Source: an uncultured bacterium (GTDB lineage: Bacteria > Patescibacteriota > Gracilibacteria > Absconditabacterales > Absconditicoccaceae). From it: DNA of 64,000 nucleotides. The stretch's first letter is position 1; each line of letters starts with the position of its first letter. Shown piece after piece: positions 34,491 to 45,812 of the stretch. Under the pieces are notes generated by a model, which was given only the letters and a program-made list of their open reading frames with translations, ran no database searches and was not told the DNA's origin. A program made the position numbers and the translations under genes. The stretch lies in the NCBI GenBank assembly GCA_947169045.1, contig CAMVOC010000004.1:1-64000 (forward strand). Reading direction: 5' to 3'.

Positions 34491-35450
34491 TTATTCCTTA
34501 TCCTTCCACAAAGAAACTCCAATTCCAATCGAAATTCCTCCAACAATTACAGCAAGACTCACTAAACTCGAAAGATGAATATCGACAACGCCTAGTAGCA
34601 TCTTTACCCCGATAAAAAAGAGGATTCCAATCACTGCATAACTGAGATATTGAAATTTATTTCCCATCGCCTCAAGCACAAAATACAGCGCACGAAGCCC
34701 CAAAATCGCGAAAATATTTGATGAAAAAACGATAAACGTATCCTGTGAAATAGACAAAATAGCAGGGATAGAGTCAAAAGCAAACAAGATATCAGACAGC
34801 TCAATTGTTAATAAACAGAGAAATAAAGCTGAAGCATATCGTTTCCCATTCTCTTTAATAAAGAAATGATGTCACTCAATCTTTGCATGAACAGGGATGA
34901 TTCTCTTGATAAATTGAGAAATTTTCGTTTGAGAGTAATCATACTCTTTCTGATCAAGAGGAGAATTGCCAGGTTCTTTCGATTCTTTTTTGTTTTTAAT
35001 CTCTTCTATCAGCATTTTTATTGCTGTTACCCATACAATAATTCCAAAGACCGCAAGTACCCAAGTTCAGAGCCCTAACAGTGCAGTTCCAAGAGAAATA
35101 AAAAGCAGTCTCAACACAATCGCACCTAAAATTCCAAAGTACAATACTCTATGACGGTACTTCTCCGGAATACGAAAGGAAGTAAAAATCGCAATCATGA
35201 CGAAGAGATTGTCGACAGAAAGTGATTTTTCGAGTAAATATCCACTAAAATAATCCATTGTATCTCCAGCTCCTCTAAACCATCGTATCACTCCACCAAA
35301 TAACGTCGCGATAATCACCCAAAACAGCGTTTCCAGGAGTGCAGATTTAATAGAGACTACGGTATCTTTTGTATGTTGATAAAAATCTCGCCCCATTGAA
35401 GTGATGAGGAAAACTGCAAAAATACCATAGAGGAGGAGTTGAGAATCCAT
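34491..35450 (-). CDS. TerC-family integral membrane protein
   Basis: The product is 319 aa with about eight hydrophobic helices. TerC signatures are present: SVDNLFVMIAIFTSF, RVLYFGILGAIVLRLLFI, ELSDILFAFDSIPAILSIS and FVFSSNIFAILGLRALYF, with the acidic residues thought to bind metal. TerC proteins are linked to metal (Mn) efflux during protein secretion and to tellurite resistance. UGA codons in the first half and the central loop are Gly. Confidence 0.9.
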
Positions 35451-35583
35451 AAAAGAGAAATAAAAAAATAAAGCGACTCAATTTGTACAGTTTCAAGGAC
35501 GCTTTTCAAGTTTAATGTTATTTTAAGGTTGCTAAGTAAACTACAGTGATAGTTATGATGTTTTTACATCCTTATCTTATATC

Positions 35584-36018
35584 ATGAAAACAAAAGAAAC
35601 AGTATTGAGCTTTTGAATGCTAGCAGTGGGAGCTGGTGTTGTTACGCTAACGTTACCGATTTCCGAGGTAAGAGCGATAAGAAAGACCTCTGATAGCTCT
35701 TGTTTGACTGCAGTCCTCTCATCAACGAAAGGGCAGGGAATTGCTCTTGCGGAGGGGAAAATTTCTCAAGAACTGTACGAAGAAATGAAAATAAAGTATG
35801 GAAGTGGAGAATTAGGATATCCAAAAAAATTGCAAAAGAATGATCATCTCATTAGAGAGAAAAAAGAGCTCACAGAAGAGCAAAAAGCTGAAATCCAAAT
35901 CCAGCACAAAGAAAAACTCGCTCAAGAAGTAGCTGAAGGAAAAATTACTCAAAAACAGTATCGTAAAATGCTGAAAAATCTTGAAAGGTTTACCTTTCCT
36001 ATGATGCAGAAAAAGTAA
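35584..36018 (+). CDS. Small secreted charged protein
   Basis: The 144-aa product has a signal peptide (MKTKETVLSF-G, then hydrophobic LAVGAGVVTLTLPISEVRA) where UGA at 35614-35616 is Gly. The mature part is rich in K, E and Q and contains two similar short helices, GIALAEGKISQELYEEMK and QEVAEGKITQKQYRKMLK. No family is recognised; the helix pair could be a protein-binding module. It starts a run of small accessory genes. Confidence 0.6.
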
Positions 36019-36128
36019 CAAGATAGGTGAGATAAGACATAATGTGTAGGTGTATATAAAAATTGCTTGATTTTTAAAAAAATATTATTATCGGTAAAAA
36101 CATATGTATTATTACATTTCCATATCTA

Positions 36129-36338
36129 ATGGTTATGGCAGGATTATGAATTTTTGTGGAGATTAAAGAAGAAACTAACGAAGAAGTAGGTAGAGTTCTT
36201 GCAACTAGATGTACATACTGTGGAAACAAATGTAGAGCGTGTGCATGATGCAAGTGACCAGAATCTTTTGAGAAAAAAATGAAAGAGACATTACCTAGCC
36301 TTAGCCAGCTCCCTTTTTTATTGAATTACGAATTATAA
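36129..36338 (+). CDS. Small cysteine-rich protein
   Basis: The product is 69 aa: a short hydrophobic N-terminus (MVMAGLGIFVEI), then CTYCGNKCRACAGCKGP with five Cys in CxxC-type spacing, then a hydrophobic tail. Three of its Gly codons are UGA. The Cys cluster could bind zinc or form disulphides. The C39-like protease gene begins 6 nt after it, so the pair are probably one transcript. The start could also lie at the second ATG (36135). Confidence 0.5.
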
Positions 36339-36344
36339 TCGATT

Positions 36345-37103
36345 ATGCTAAGAAACGACCAACACCCCCAATATTTTTTACCAGAAGCCATAGGAGGGTA
36401 TTGCTCTATTACTTGTTGTATGGGGATTTTAAACTACTTTTGGTGAACTTCATTTAATGGTCAAAATACCTGGCAAATGATGAACCTTTTTAAAGAATGA
36501 CAATATTCTTGAGAGGAAATGCTAGATTTGCCAGAGATCGCTTGTAAATTAGACCAGTTATGATTCAAGATTACTTATTATATTTCTTACGATAAAGAAT
36601 CTCATCTTAACTATGTAGATAATCCAGAAAATGTTATATTTGATTGGTATCCAAAAAAATATCATAAATTTATAAAAAGATGAGAAAATTGATTGTATTG
36701 GGATGCTTGAAGTGCAATTTGTAGCCTAGTTGACACGACTTTTGATAAAAAAATAATAGAAAGTTTAACGATTGACTCTGAATATAATGCAAATATCACA
36801 GAAACCATTAAAAATGAACAAAGGGATTGAGTACTTTTTCTTGTCTGATTAGATTATTACTCACTTCATAATGAAGAGCCTATAGAATGACTACCGTGAT
36901 GACACGTTGTATTAGTATCCAAAATCGAGAATAATAAGGTCGTAGTCTTTGATCCAGGACCTCCATTAATGCAAAGTCGAGATATACCTGTAGAAAAGTT
37001 CATGGAATCTGTAAATGATTTTTGAAATCATTATGCTTTTATGAAAATAACTGATAAACATGGAGGAGATTCGTCTAAATGAGATGATAAGACGGTACAT
37101 TAG
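36345..37103 (+). CDS. C39-like papain-fold cysteine peptidase
   Basis: The product is 252 aa. The N-terminal GGYCSITCCMGILNYFW has the Cys-x-x-x segment of the C39-like papain fold. The later LPGGHVVLVSKIENN supplies the His and VVVFDPGP the Asp. Members cleave leader peptides or act as general cysteine peptidases. There is no signal peptide. About 14 glycines are UGA against about 7 GGN, so the gene is nearly invisible in the standard code. It follows a small Cys-rich protein, a possible substrate by position only. Confidence 0.65.
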
Positions 37104-37221
37104 AGGGAATAATTTGAATATTTTTGTTGAATCAAAAAGACTGAAATTTCCAACTTTCCTCAAAAATATTTTCCCTTGAAAACATTTCAAAAATTCCTAT
37201 AACAGAGCCGTCAACATAGAT

Positions 37222-37294
37222 GCCAGCTTAGCTCAGTTGGTAGAGCGTCTCACTCGTAACGAGAAGGCCGCCAGTTCAATCCTGGCAGCTGGCT
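37222..37294 (+). tRNA. tRNA-Thr (anticodon CGU)
   Basis: The cloverleaf is complete. The acceptor GCCAGCT pairs with AGCTGGC, D stem GCTC/GAGC surrounds CAGTTGGTA-type loop bases, the anticodon loop is CTCGTAA (CGT at positions 34-36), and the T stem GCCAG/CTGGC encloses TTCAATC. There is an A-C mismatch at the bottom of the anticodon stem. CCA is not encoded. Confidence 0.92.
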
Positions 37295-37316
37295 AATCTT
37301 TTCAAAACATCTTCGA

Positions 37317-37841
37317 ATGCTAGCTTACTTCATACAAAGTACTCAGAATATTCGAGCAGAATTAACCAATCAGATGCCTTTGTTTCTGATTGTTTTTTTG
37401 GTAGGTTTCATCATCCAACTCATCAAAGTGATACTTGATTCCATAGATCAAAAGCATTTTTCTCTCTCTCAATTATTCTCTTCAGGAGGATTCCCATCCT
37501 TTCATAGCGGAATCGCCAGCAGTGTAACGATGATTACATTACTGCATGAGGGAGTAGGAGGTACTACCTTTGCAATTGCTTTGACGTTTTCAGTACTCTT
37601 TGCCTACGATGCGATGAATATTAGGTTCCAAACAGGGAAACACGCAGAATATCTAAATAAGTTAGGAAAAGATTTTCAAAAAACCATCCAAGAAAACAAC
37701 ATGGAAGCACCACGCTGAATAAGCACTTACAAAAAGACAAAACTCAGAGAAAGACTGGGGCATACGCCTTTTGAGGTTTTTTGAGGAATTTTGTTTGGGA
37801 TAGTGTTAACGTTTGTTTTTTATTACGTATTTTATGTCTAA
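37317..37841 (+). CDS. Divergent PAP2-family membrane protein
   Basis: The 174-aa product matches the DUF212/YuiD divergent PAP2 family: GGFPSFHSGIASSVTMI with the conserved His, FAYDAMNIRFQTGKHAEYLN and LRERLGHTPFEVFGGILFG (UGA codons are Gly). It has about four transmembrane helices. Relatives are probably lipid phosphate phosphatases. The stop overlaps the start of the FtsQ-like gene by 8 nt, so translation is coupled. Confidence 0.88.
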
Positions 37842-38886
37842 ATCTCTCGTCCGTGCAAGACCCTTTGCAAAAAAAAAGAAGCCACTCTCTCTCAAAAGAA
37901 TGGCACATAAAGCAGCAAAAAAAACGGGTATTCCTTTACCCTCTTTTTCGTTAAATCTGAGTAAAACAACGAAATCTGTGCTTTCCTGGAGTGCTATCGC
38001 GGCAATTCTGCTTTTTTTTACATTTACATTTCTGATTAAAGGCATTCTCTTCCAGGAGAAATTCCAAATTACAAGCGTAAGATTTTCACAACAAACGCTG
38101 GAAACCTACGAAGATATCGATTTATTTAACACGGTATATCGTGCGGTAAAAGACAAAAATTTTTATATGTTGATACGATTCGATAAAGAGGAGGTATTAG
38201 CCGCGATTCAGGAAGACTTTCCTCAAATTCAAGATATCCGTTTCCAGCTTGAGCGTAATCAAGAGACCCATGCAGAAGAGGAGACTGAGGAGTCAACAAC
38301 ATGATTAGCCGACTTGATCCTTTGAGAAAGCAGAGAAAAAAATCTGACAAATCAACTCCCAATAAACCTGACAAACACCGGAAAAATTCAAGAACGGAAT
38401 GTTCAATCGACCGGAGGATGAATTCTAGGAGTAGATTTAACGTTTGTAGAGCCTCTGTTAGTAGTGAAGTTATGAGAAAAAAAGTTTGGAGTACGAGGAG
38501 ACAGTCTCTTTCGAGAATTAGAACCGAATCATGCTTTAGGAATGGATACCTTTTTGATTGATACGCCTCAGTATCTGTCAGGAATCACAACCTTAAGCGG
38601 ATTCTTCTTTGAGATCCCAGTATCTACCTTTCTAAAAGCGATTCCGTTGATTCAAGAAAAATTCCCTACGATGGAGCGCTTTGTATATCTTGCGGGGTCA
38701 TCAAGGATAGCAGTATTTACCAATCAAGAACAAGTTTTTTATCTCAATATCGCTAGTTCTGAGCTCTTACAAAAGCAATTCCAAAAATACGATACCTTAA
38801 AACAACGATATCCAAATTTTGATCAGCTTTTATCTGTTGATTTATGAGCCTTGGACGAGACAAAGGTAATTGTAAGGAAGAAATAA
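37834..38886 (+). CDS. FtsQ-like division protein (POTRA)
   Basis: The product is 350 aa: a basic cytoplasmic tail of ~55 residues, one transmembrane helix (AIAAILLFFTFTFLIKGILF), and a POTRA-like segment with NFYMLIRFDKEEVLAAIQEDFPQI, followed by a longer beta-rich region. This is the architecture of FtsQ/DivIB. UGA codons near 38302, 38323, 38419 and 38488 are all Gly. The call rests on topology and POTRA pattern, since the family is weakly conserved. Confidence 0.7.
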
Positions 38887-38890
38887 TTTC

Positions 38891-40390
38891 CTACCTTAAG
38901 TATTGAACAATCTTTGTTTCTCTAATTCCTGAGATCCTGATAACTCCAGGATAATCAAGTTGTTCTTCAATCTTCTTTCCAACTTCTTCCAATAGCTTTT
39001 CTACTTCCAAATCACTAATTTTCTTTGGATTAACATACACCATAATTTCTCTTCCAGCCTGCATAATATGTACTTTTTCAACACCTTCAATTTCAGTAAT
39101 CAATTTCTCTAATTCTCCCATCTTCTCGATAAACACTTCTTTCGTATCCATTCTTGCTCCTGGGCGAGCTGCAGAAATCGCATCTGCTGCTGCAACTACT
39201 CGTGAAATCGGATGCGTCATTGGTACATCATAGTGATGAGCTTCAGCAGCATTGATGATGACAGGATCCATTCCCCACTTTCTTAGAAGATCTGCACCGA
39301 GTTTCGTATGAGATTCTCCAGATGTAGAGAGGATTTTTCCAACATCATGAAGGAGTCAAGCTTTCTTGGCTAAGATAGGGTCAAGTCAGAGTTCAAGTGC
39401 AATAGCTTCGGAAATCTTCGCCACTTCTATCGCGTGAGACCAGAGACTTTGTCCGTAACTAAACCTCAAGAAAAATTGTCCAATAGTCTTTGTCACTTCC
39501 GGCTTCATAACTGGAAGATTGAGGAGAGTAAGAGCCTCTTTTCACTTCTCAGTAAAGGTATTTTGAAGTTCTTCAACGTTTTGATTATAGATCTTTTCGA
39601 TATACATCGGATTGATTCTTCCATCCTTGATGAGGATTTCTAGAGTCTTTGCCGCTAAAAAGCGTTTCTCATGATCAAAAGAAGAAATTTTTACAGTTCC
39701 AGGAGTATCGTCAATAATCAGCTCAACTCCAGTGGTTTTTTCAAAGAAAGAAATATTTCTTCCTTCTCTTCCAATCAGCTTTCCTTTAAAATTTTCGTCA
39801 GGTAAATCAACTGTTTTGGTAGTAAATTCGCTAATATTTTGCGTTGCAATCTTTTGAAGGGAGTTAACGATGACTTTTGCAGCTTCGTAATCAGCTTCTT
39901 CAGATTTAATAGTTTTAAATTTTTCGACAAATCTTTTAATTTCTTCAGTATTCTCCTTTTCGACCATAGAAAAGATTTCTTCTTTTGCTTGTTTTGGAGT
40001 AAGTTCTGCAATTTCTGTAAGTTTATCTTTTTGTTGTTTTACGATATCTTCTGCTTCTTGACGGAGTTGAACGATTTTTCCTTTCTCTTCTTCGAGCTTT
40101 TCAAGTCTTTGTTCCATCTTTTCTTCTCTATCCAAGAGTCTGTTTTGAATTTCTTCCATTTTTGCAAGTCTCTGTTCTTCGATTTTTTCAGCTTTTTTTT
40201 GCGCTTGTTCAATTAAATCATCACATTTCTTTTTAGCTTCCTCTAATTGTTCTTCTTCAATTTCTTTCACTCTAGCAATACGCTCTTTAAATTTAATTGC
40301 TTTATCGGTAAGAGTCTTTTTGTAGCCGAAGAATCCAGCGACCCCTCCGATCCCTAGCCCAGCAATAGCGGCTATTAAGATTCGTGTCAT
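38891..40390 (-). CDS. rny: Ribonuclease Y
   Basis: The 499-aa product is RNase Y, the membrane-bound endonuclease that starts mRNA decay. It has an N-terminal anchor (MTRILIAAIAGLGIGGVAGFF), a coiled coil to about residue 175, a KH domain with GKLIGREGRNISFFE, and an HD domain with GLLHDVGK and EAHHYDV. The C-terminal VHIMQAGREIMVYVNP matches the family. ATG 40390 begins the anchor. UGA in the middle (39542-39544 and following) is Gly. Confidence 0.95.
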
Positions 40391-40497
40391 TATGTTATGT
40401 TGTTTTAGTAATAAAAGTATGTGTCCAAAATACACACAAGCATAAATATAAGAAAAAACAATATAAAGTCCAGCGATTTTTTTCTGCTTCAGAACTG

Positions 40498-42690
40498 CTA
40501 AAACAGACTCTGCTGTTGTACATTTTCTTTCCCGTGAGTGGTAGATGCCCTAAGAGGAAGTTCAAGGGCCTTGAGATCAGGAAATACACGCAAAATCTCG
40601 TCCCAATCATCATAAATTTTCAATCCTAACTCGCGTGCGATAGTTTCTTTTTTCCCAGCATCATGCCCCACCAAAACAAATTCGACGGCTTTATGCGGAG
40701 TCGCAACCCACTGAAATCCAGCTTTTTCGAGAGCTTCCTTAATCTTTTCTCTAGAAATAGGGAAAGTTCAAGTGATGGAAAAGTATCTTGACGCCTTGGT
40801 AGTTTCGGGGAGAGATCCCTCTGATAATGAGTCTCCATTTCACACAGAGGATCTAGCTTCAAACTTCATCCCTGCACGCACTAAACCTTCAAGCATCTTT
40901 TTGACCTCTTCATTTGCAAAAAAATCAGAAAAAGAAGTCTGAATCTTTTCTCCTATCCCTTCGATATCTAGCAAAAATTCTTCATTCGTGAGCCAAAAAA
41001 TCATTTCGTTCAGATTTTTTATCTTTTTTTCTTCTAAACGCTGAGCTAAATCTTTAGCAAGTTTTGTACCAATGTTAGGAATTCCTATCCCGTTCAAAAT
41101 TCTCCACAAAGGTTGAGTTTTTGATTTTTCAAGTCCTTGTAAAATTTCAAAGATCTTTTTTTCACCAAAACCAGGGAGTTTTTTCAGGTAGATTTGGACC
41201 TCAGGACGTTCTAAGCGATATAAATCTTCAATCCCTTGTAAGAGCTTCTGACTCATGAGAATCTCCGTAATACTTTCTCCAATACCGGAGATATCTAAGC
41301 AATTCCTACTTACAAAATGCAAAACTTTCTCTTTAATTTGAGCAGGACAATGGGGATTCCTACAATAATAATGCATCTCTTCTTGCACGATTGGTCACTG
41401 ACAGCTTGGACAAAAAAGCGGAGCTGAAATTAAATCTTCTTCTCCCGTTCTACGCTCCTTAATAACCCCCGTAATATAAGGAATAACTTCGCCACTTCTC
41501 TGAACCCAAACCCAATCATGTAATTTAATATCTTTCTCCTTTACAAAATCAAAATTATGCAGGCTTGCTCTGCTGATCTCCGCCCCACTGAGTTGCACAG
41601 GACGTAAATTTGCGACAGGAGTAATGATTCAGCTCCTTCCTACCTGAAAATCTACACGTAAAATCTGAGTACTTGCTTGTTGAGCGGGAAATTTATAAGC
41701 GATAGCCCAACGCGGATGATGATTAGTATGTCCTAAAATATCATGGAGGGAACTGGTAGATGCACCGTTTTCTTCAGCATTTCCCACCACTTTCACGACA
41801 AGCCCATCAAAATCAAAATCCTGCTGTTCCAGCTTCTTTTTTGTCTCTGGATTCAAACAAAAAGCTATCACCTCTTCAATAGAACTAAAAAGCTGATCCG
41901 TAAGCTTGAACGTTGGCAGTCCGAAATCCGCAAGATCAGTAACTTCTTCTTTCAAATCTCAAGAATCAGTACCGAAAGTGGAACTCAAAAGCTCATAGAC
42001 AAAGCAACTTAACCCTCTTTTTGCAACTTCTCTACTATCCAAAAGTTTTAAGCTTCCAGACGCGGCGTTTCTTGTATTTGAAAAGGGTTCTAAACCAGCT
42101 TTTTCTCTTTCTTGATTGAGTGCTTGTAATTTGCTTTTTGCCAACATAACTTCTCCACGTACATGAAGAGATCGAGGATAATGTGCAACATATGAAGACG
42201 GAGGAGTAAGAGGTAACAGGGATCTGATGGTTTTTACATTTTGGGTAACATCTTCTCCCACTAATCCATCTCCACGGGTAATCCCTTGCACAAGTTCTCA
42301 ATCCTCATAGACCAATTCAACGCTAAGTCCGTCAAATTTTGGTTCTACCGTATAGTTTCGAGAGGTAATATCATGTTTGAGGAGCACTTTCTTTACCCTA
42401 TCATCAAAGGATCTCAGATCGCCAGCGTCATAACTATTTTCCAACGACAAAAGAGGTTGTTGACGGGCAACTTTTTCAAATCCTTCCGCAATTTGCCCCA
42501 CTAAGGACTGAGTAGGGGAGTTCTCGGAGATAATCCGAGGATGCTCTTCTTCAATATGTTTAAGCTCAGCAAAAAGCTGATCATATTCTTGGTCGGAGAT
42601 AATTGGATGAGAATCGAGATAATAACGACGGTTATGCTCGGTTATTTCGTCGATAAGCTGTTGGTAACGCTCAGTGATTGAAGTATTCAT
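40498..42690 (-). CDS. ligA: NAD-dependent DNA ligase
   Basis: The 730-aa product is full-length LigA: domain Ia, the adenylation motif EPKFDGLSVELVYEDG (catalytic Lys, last Gly UGA), TRGDGLVGEDVTQN, NTRNAASGSL, HHPRWAIAYKFPA, VQRSGEVIPYI, a Cys4 zinc finger (CPSCQG...CRNPHC), helix-hairpin-helix repeats and a C-terminal BRCT with FSITGTFPISREKI. It seals nicks in replication and repair. Seven or more UGA codons are Gly. ATG 42690 is preferred to an upstream GTG on family length. Confidence 0.96.
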
Positions 42691-42778
42691 ACTCCATAAA
42701 GTAAGAAAACCACCTCGAAAAACAAGATATTTTTCAATGACGTACAGTCTGTCCGTCGTAACAATAAGATAATGATAA

Positions 42779-42810
42779 CAAAAAAAGACCAATCCAGAGA
42801 CGGACTAGCC
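42779..42810 (-). terminator. Reverse-strand intrinsic terminator
   Basis: On the reverse strand a 9-bp stem with three G-U pairs (42802-42810 with 42787-42795) closes a 6-nt loop and is followed by an uninterrupted run of T residues (42786-42779). It ends transcription coming from the gene at 43195-43668, not from ligA, which starts after it. Confidence 0.65.
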
Positions 42811-43194
42811 TTCTTTAGTCAAGAAGAAGAATTTCTGCCTAATTAAGCAATCTTAAAGAGGCAATTCATTATAGCCTCACGAAATAGATTATAATCTCTA
42901 TCGGAGGATGCTAGGTATTTGAGACTTTCTAAAGCCCAAATCGAAAGGTAAATACTCTAGTTCATAAGAAATACATTCTTTATATCCAAGAAACCTGAGG
43001 AAGAAAGAGATTTCAAGAGAATAGTGTATGAAAGGGATAAAATGGGCGTTTTGTTTTTGTTGAACACTATCCGCTCTACAAAGCAACCTAATTCTTGCCA
43101 GCAAGCTTGCAATAGACAAACTTCATGACAATCCTATTGTATTCAAAAAGATTCCAAAAAGCAAAAAAATCAGACTTTTTTTTAGAAAATGGGT
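42811..43194. other. 384-bp stretch without a convincing gene
   Basis: This lies between a hypothetical gene (ends 43195) and a terminator. A 74-codon reverse frame (42898-43119) begins only with TTG and faintly recalls ribosomal protein S8 (IASLLARIR; then LGYKECISYELE), but it is too short and has no ribosome site. I leave it unassigned; it may be a 3' UTR or a decayed gene. Confidence 0.4.
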
Positions 43195-43668
43195 TTAATG
43201 AAAGATTTTCCCTTCTTGTTCCATATGAGAAACTGCTTGTCAAATGGGAAGTCCATGAAGTAAAGAGGTAATTCAACCCTGAAGATCGTCAATAAGCCAT
43301 CCATACATATTTTCTATGGATCCATTAGATCTTCTCACTTCCGTTAAGGTATCTTGAGCTTGATACAATCATTCAACGATATACATAAGATCAGCTTCGT
43401 TGGAAATAAGATCTTTCTTAGATGCATTGATTTCTTCCAAGAGAGTACGAATCCCTAGCAACTCAGTCATAAAAAGATCAGTGTATTCCGTTTTTTGATC
43501 AAGCTGCTCCACTAACTTAATTAGTGTGTCCGCAACATTTTTGGTATTCAAGACTAAGGTATCAAATAAGTCATTCATCACATTATCAACGACTTCTTTG
43601 ATAGGGACAGGAGCTTCATGATAACGCTCAGAATGATTTCTGCGTTCAGAAGAATTGATTGTGTTCAT
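43195..43668 (-). CDS. Hypothetical helical protein
   Basis: The product is 157 aa, starts MNTINSSERRNHSER and ends ...EQEGKIFH at UAA 43195-43197. It is mainly amphipathic helix (NVADTLIKLVEQLDQ; LLGIRTLLEEINASKKD) without signal peptide or membrane segment. Four or more UGA-coded Gly occur in the last 50 residues. No family is recognised. It ends in the terminator at 42779-42810 after a long 3' region. Confidence 0.55.
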
Positions 43669-43940
43669 AATAGAAAGAAGAAAAGGAAATAAATTTTTTT
43701 TAACAACAAAAGTATACTCCTTTTTTTCAAAAAAGCTCAAAAAAGAAAAAAATCTGACACTCTTCACTTGCGTTCTGAAAATCAAGCGATTTTGCTATTT
43801 ACATCGAGACATTTTAACAAAGAATTGATAAAGAAAGGTTATCAAAAAGCATTATACAAATATTTTTTTGAACATTGGCAAGATACGAAATCATTAAAAT
43901 ATAAAAGTCAAGGGAAAAAGAACATAAAAAGATCTCAATC

Positions 43941-43969
43941 TTGCTTCTTTTTTGATTTGCAGTTATAAT
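43941..43969 (+). promoter_or_regulatory. Promoter upstream of the TPR-like gene
   Basis: TTGCTT (43941-43946), a 17-nt spacer and TATAAT (43964-43969) precede the ATG at 44021. A second CAGTTATAAT occurs at 43995-44004. The rest of the 352-bp gap (43669-44020) shows no clear gene; a reading frame at 43768-43968 lacks an ATG. Confidence 0.5.
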
Positions 43970-44020
43970 TAAGTATCGCAACAAGAGCGATTTTCAGTTA
44001 TAATACAAAAACCAATAAGG

Positions 44021-45571
44021 ATGTACGCACCAACGTCAATCAGATTTTTAAGCTTATTATGAGTACTCACGATAGTGTGAGGAATTTTTTATACAGCGCA
44101 TCCAGAGAAATTTGATGTTTCTAGTTTGCAAACAGCCCTTTCAAAGATCTCTCTTTCATCTCCAAAGAGAACGGATGCTACCGCTCAAAAACCATCTCTA
44201 GCCTCATCTCATCAAGATTTCGAGGAAGATATTGCTTTTTCTGGAGAAATTTCTACTCATGCGACGCTAGATCCTACAACAAATCAGAGACTCCAACAAT
44301 TGCTGATGACAGAGGAGACATCAGTTACAGACCAAACTCAAACGCTCAATGCTGAAACGCTCTTACAATATTTCCAAAAGACGAAAGATCCTCAACTGAT
44401 CAATAGTATTGTGAGAGAAATGCTTGATACCTACCGCTTCACACAAGCAAAACAATTCATTCAATCCCTAACTCCTACGCAAAAAACCTTTCTCGATCCT
44501 CACTTAGATATTCAAGTAGCATTCAATTCATTCCAGCTTTCTTCTACTTCTGGGTTACAAGATATAGCAATCATTATCAATCAATATGCATCTGCGAAAG
44601 CTATTACTACAGAAGAAGCCGCACGATATAACGCAATCATCGCATTAACACAAAGAGAATACGAGAAATTTTTTGAACTCGCTCAGCAATTTTCAAGCAG
44701 TTCTTATCGCTGATTTGCCGATACGATTACCAAACTGAAGGCACAAGTAGAGCAACCAGGGGATCAGCCAGCTTATTATTTAGATGCGTTGGTAGCAGTA
44801 GAACTATTTAATCAAGGCTTTTTCTATCCGGCTAAAGTGCTTTCATTGCACGCATTGTTTCAAAATGCAAGTTATATCCTGCCTTATCAAATATTAGCAT
44901 ATTCCAATTTCTTTACAAGTTCGCGAGATGCAGCAATTGGATACTTTTCTACCTTGAAAACGCTTGATGAGGCTCAATATGAGAAATATACCTTCCTCAT
45001 GGGAGTAGCTTACTATCGAAATAAACAATATGAATATTCCGTTCTCCATCTCAATCAAATCAAGAAGGATAATCCTATTTTTTATGCAGACGCACAAAGA
45101 TATGCATTACTTGATTATCTAGCTCTCAAACAGCGATCCAAAGCTCTTGAACTTCGGGAAACGCTTTTCAAACAAAAAGAGATTACGCTCTCAGACTTTT
45201 TTACCTATTTTGATTATACCTTTTTTAAACCATATGCGAAAGGAGAACCGTACACAATATACCAGGAGAATCCTATGCTAGCAAAACAATATGTCCTGAC
45301 GTGCGAGCAATTATTTGTAAATAATTCCGTATGTGCATACGGTAAAATAGGACTTTCTTTAGTAGAAAATACAAATCTGAATCTAGAAGAGGAATTATTG
45401 CAATTGGTGGAACAATATCCACAAGGGTATTTATATCAATTGTTAGGGGACTTGTATCGCAGGCAGGGAAAATCTGAAGATGCGAAATTTTACCTCCTCA
45501 AAGCAATGGGAATGTCTGAAAACGAAGCCCAAACATATCAAATTAAGAACCTTTTGCAAAAGGTCTTATAA
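44021..45571 (+). CDS. Membrane-anchored TPR-like protein
   Basis: The product is 516 aa. Residues ~7-28 form an N-terminal signal-anchor (SIRFLSLLGVLTIVGGIFYTA; both internal Gly in LLG and VGG include UGA). After a Ser/Thr-rich linker, the rest is alpha-helical with TPR-like pairs: AKVLSLHALFQNASYILPY, LMGVAYYRNKQYEYSVLHL and QLLGDLYRRQGKSEDAKFYL. TPR proteins scaffold protein complexes. The product probably faces outside. A terminator follows directly. Confidence 0.75.
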
Positions 45572-45575
45572 AATA

Positions 45576-45606
45576 AAAATCCCCCTTCTAGAGAGGGAGG
45601 ATTTTT
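45576..45606 (+). terminator. Intrinsic terminator of the TPR-like gene
   Basis: AAAATCCCCCTT pairs imperfectly with GAGGGAGGATTTTT around CTAGA, ending in T residues, 5 nt after the stop. Confidence 0.8.
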
Positions 45607-45681
45607 AACCTGTTTAGTCTTTTTTGTGAAAAGACGGTATGCAGTATATAGTTTTAAAAACAAAATGCAAGTAAATTAACC

Positions 45682-45709
45682 TTGACTTTTAAGAAAATTT
45701 GAGTATAAT
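45682..45709 (+). promoter_or_regulatory. TTGACT-N16-TATAAT promoter upstream of ileS
   Basis: TTGACT (45682-45687) and TATAAT (45704-45709) have a 16-nt spacer nearly identical to the one at 13904-13931, as are the bases after the -10 box (GAAGAAT against AAAGAAT). Confidence 0.8.
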
Positions 45710-45715
45710 GAAGAA

Positions 45716-45812
45716 TAGCTAGCGTGAAAACGCTGGAATTCCTGATTACAAAATAAAATTTGATTGCTTATCGAAATGTCCGGAAGCTCGAGGAATCCCT
45801 TGAGCTTTTTTT
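45716..45812 (+). ncRNA. Candidate ileS leader RNA or small RNA with terminator
   Basis: Transcription from 45682-45709 would begin near 45716. The RNA has a small hairpin AGCG-TGAAAA-CGCT and then, at 45784-45807, AAGCTC/GAGCTT arms with an inner AGG/CCT helix followed by seven T. This is either a free ~97-nt RNA or an attenuator 200 nt ahead of ileS. No T-box sequence is seen. The following 45813-46015 shows nothing else. Confidence 0.5.

Noticed and set aside
33262-37103. Pseudogene-rich region, suggested by dense in-frame UGA
   Set aside because: Reading UGA as Gly gives intact proteins with ordered family motifs and normal UAA/UAG stops.
42898-43119. Small reverse-strand gene resembling ribosomal protein S8
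   Set aside because: It is only 74 codons with a TTG start and no ribosome site; the similarity is a few residues and the S8 C-terminal motif is absent.
43768-43968. Forward 66-codon reading frame before the TPR-like gene
   Set aside because: It has no ATG or convincing start, is basic and low-complexity, and overlaps promoter sequence.
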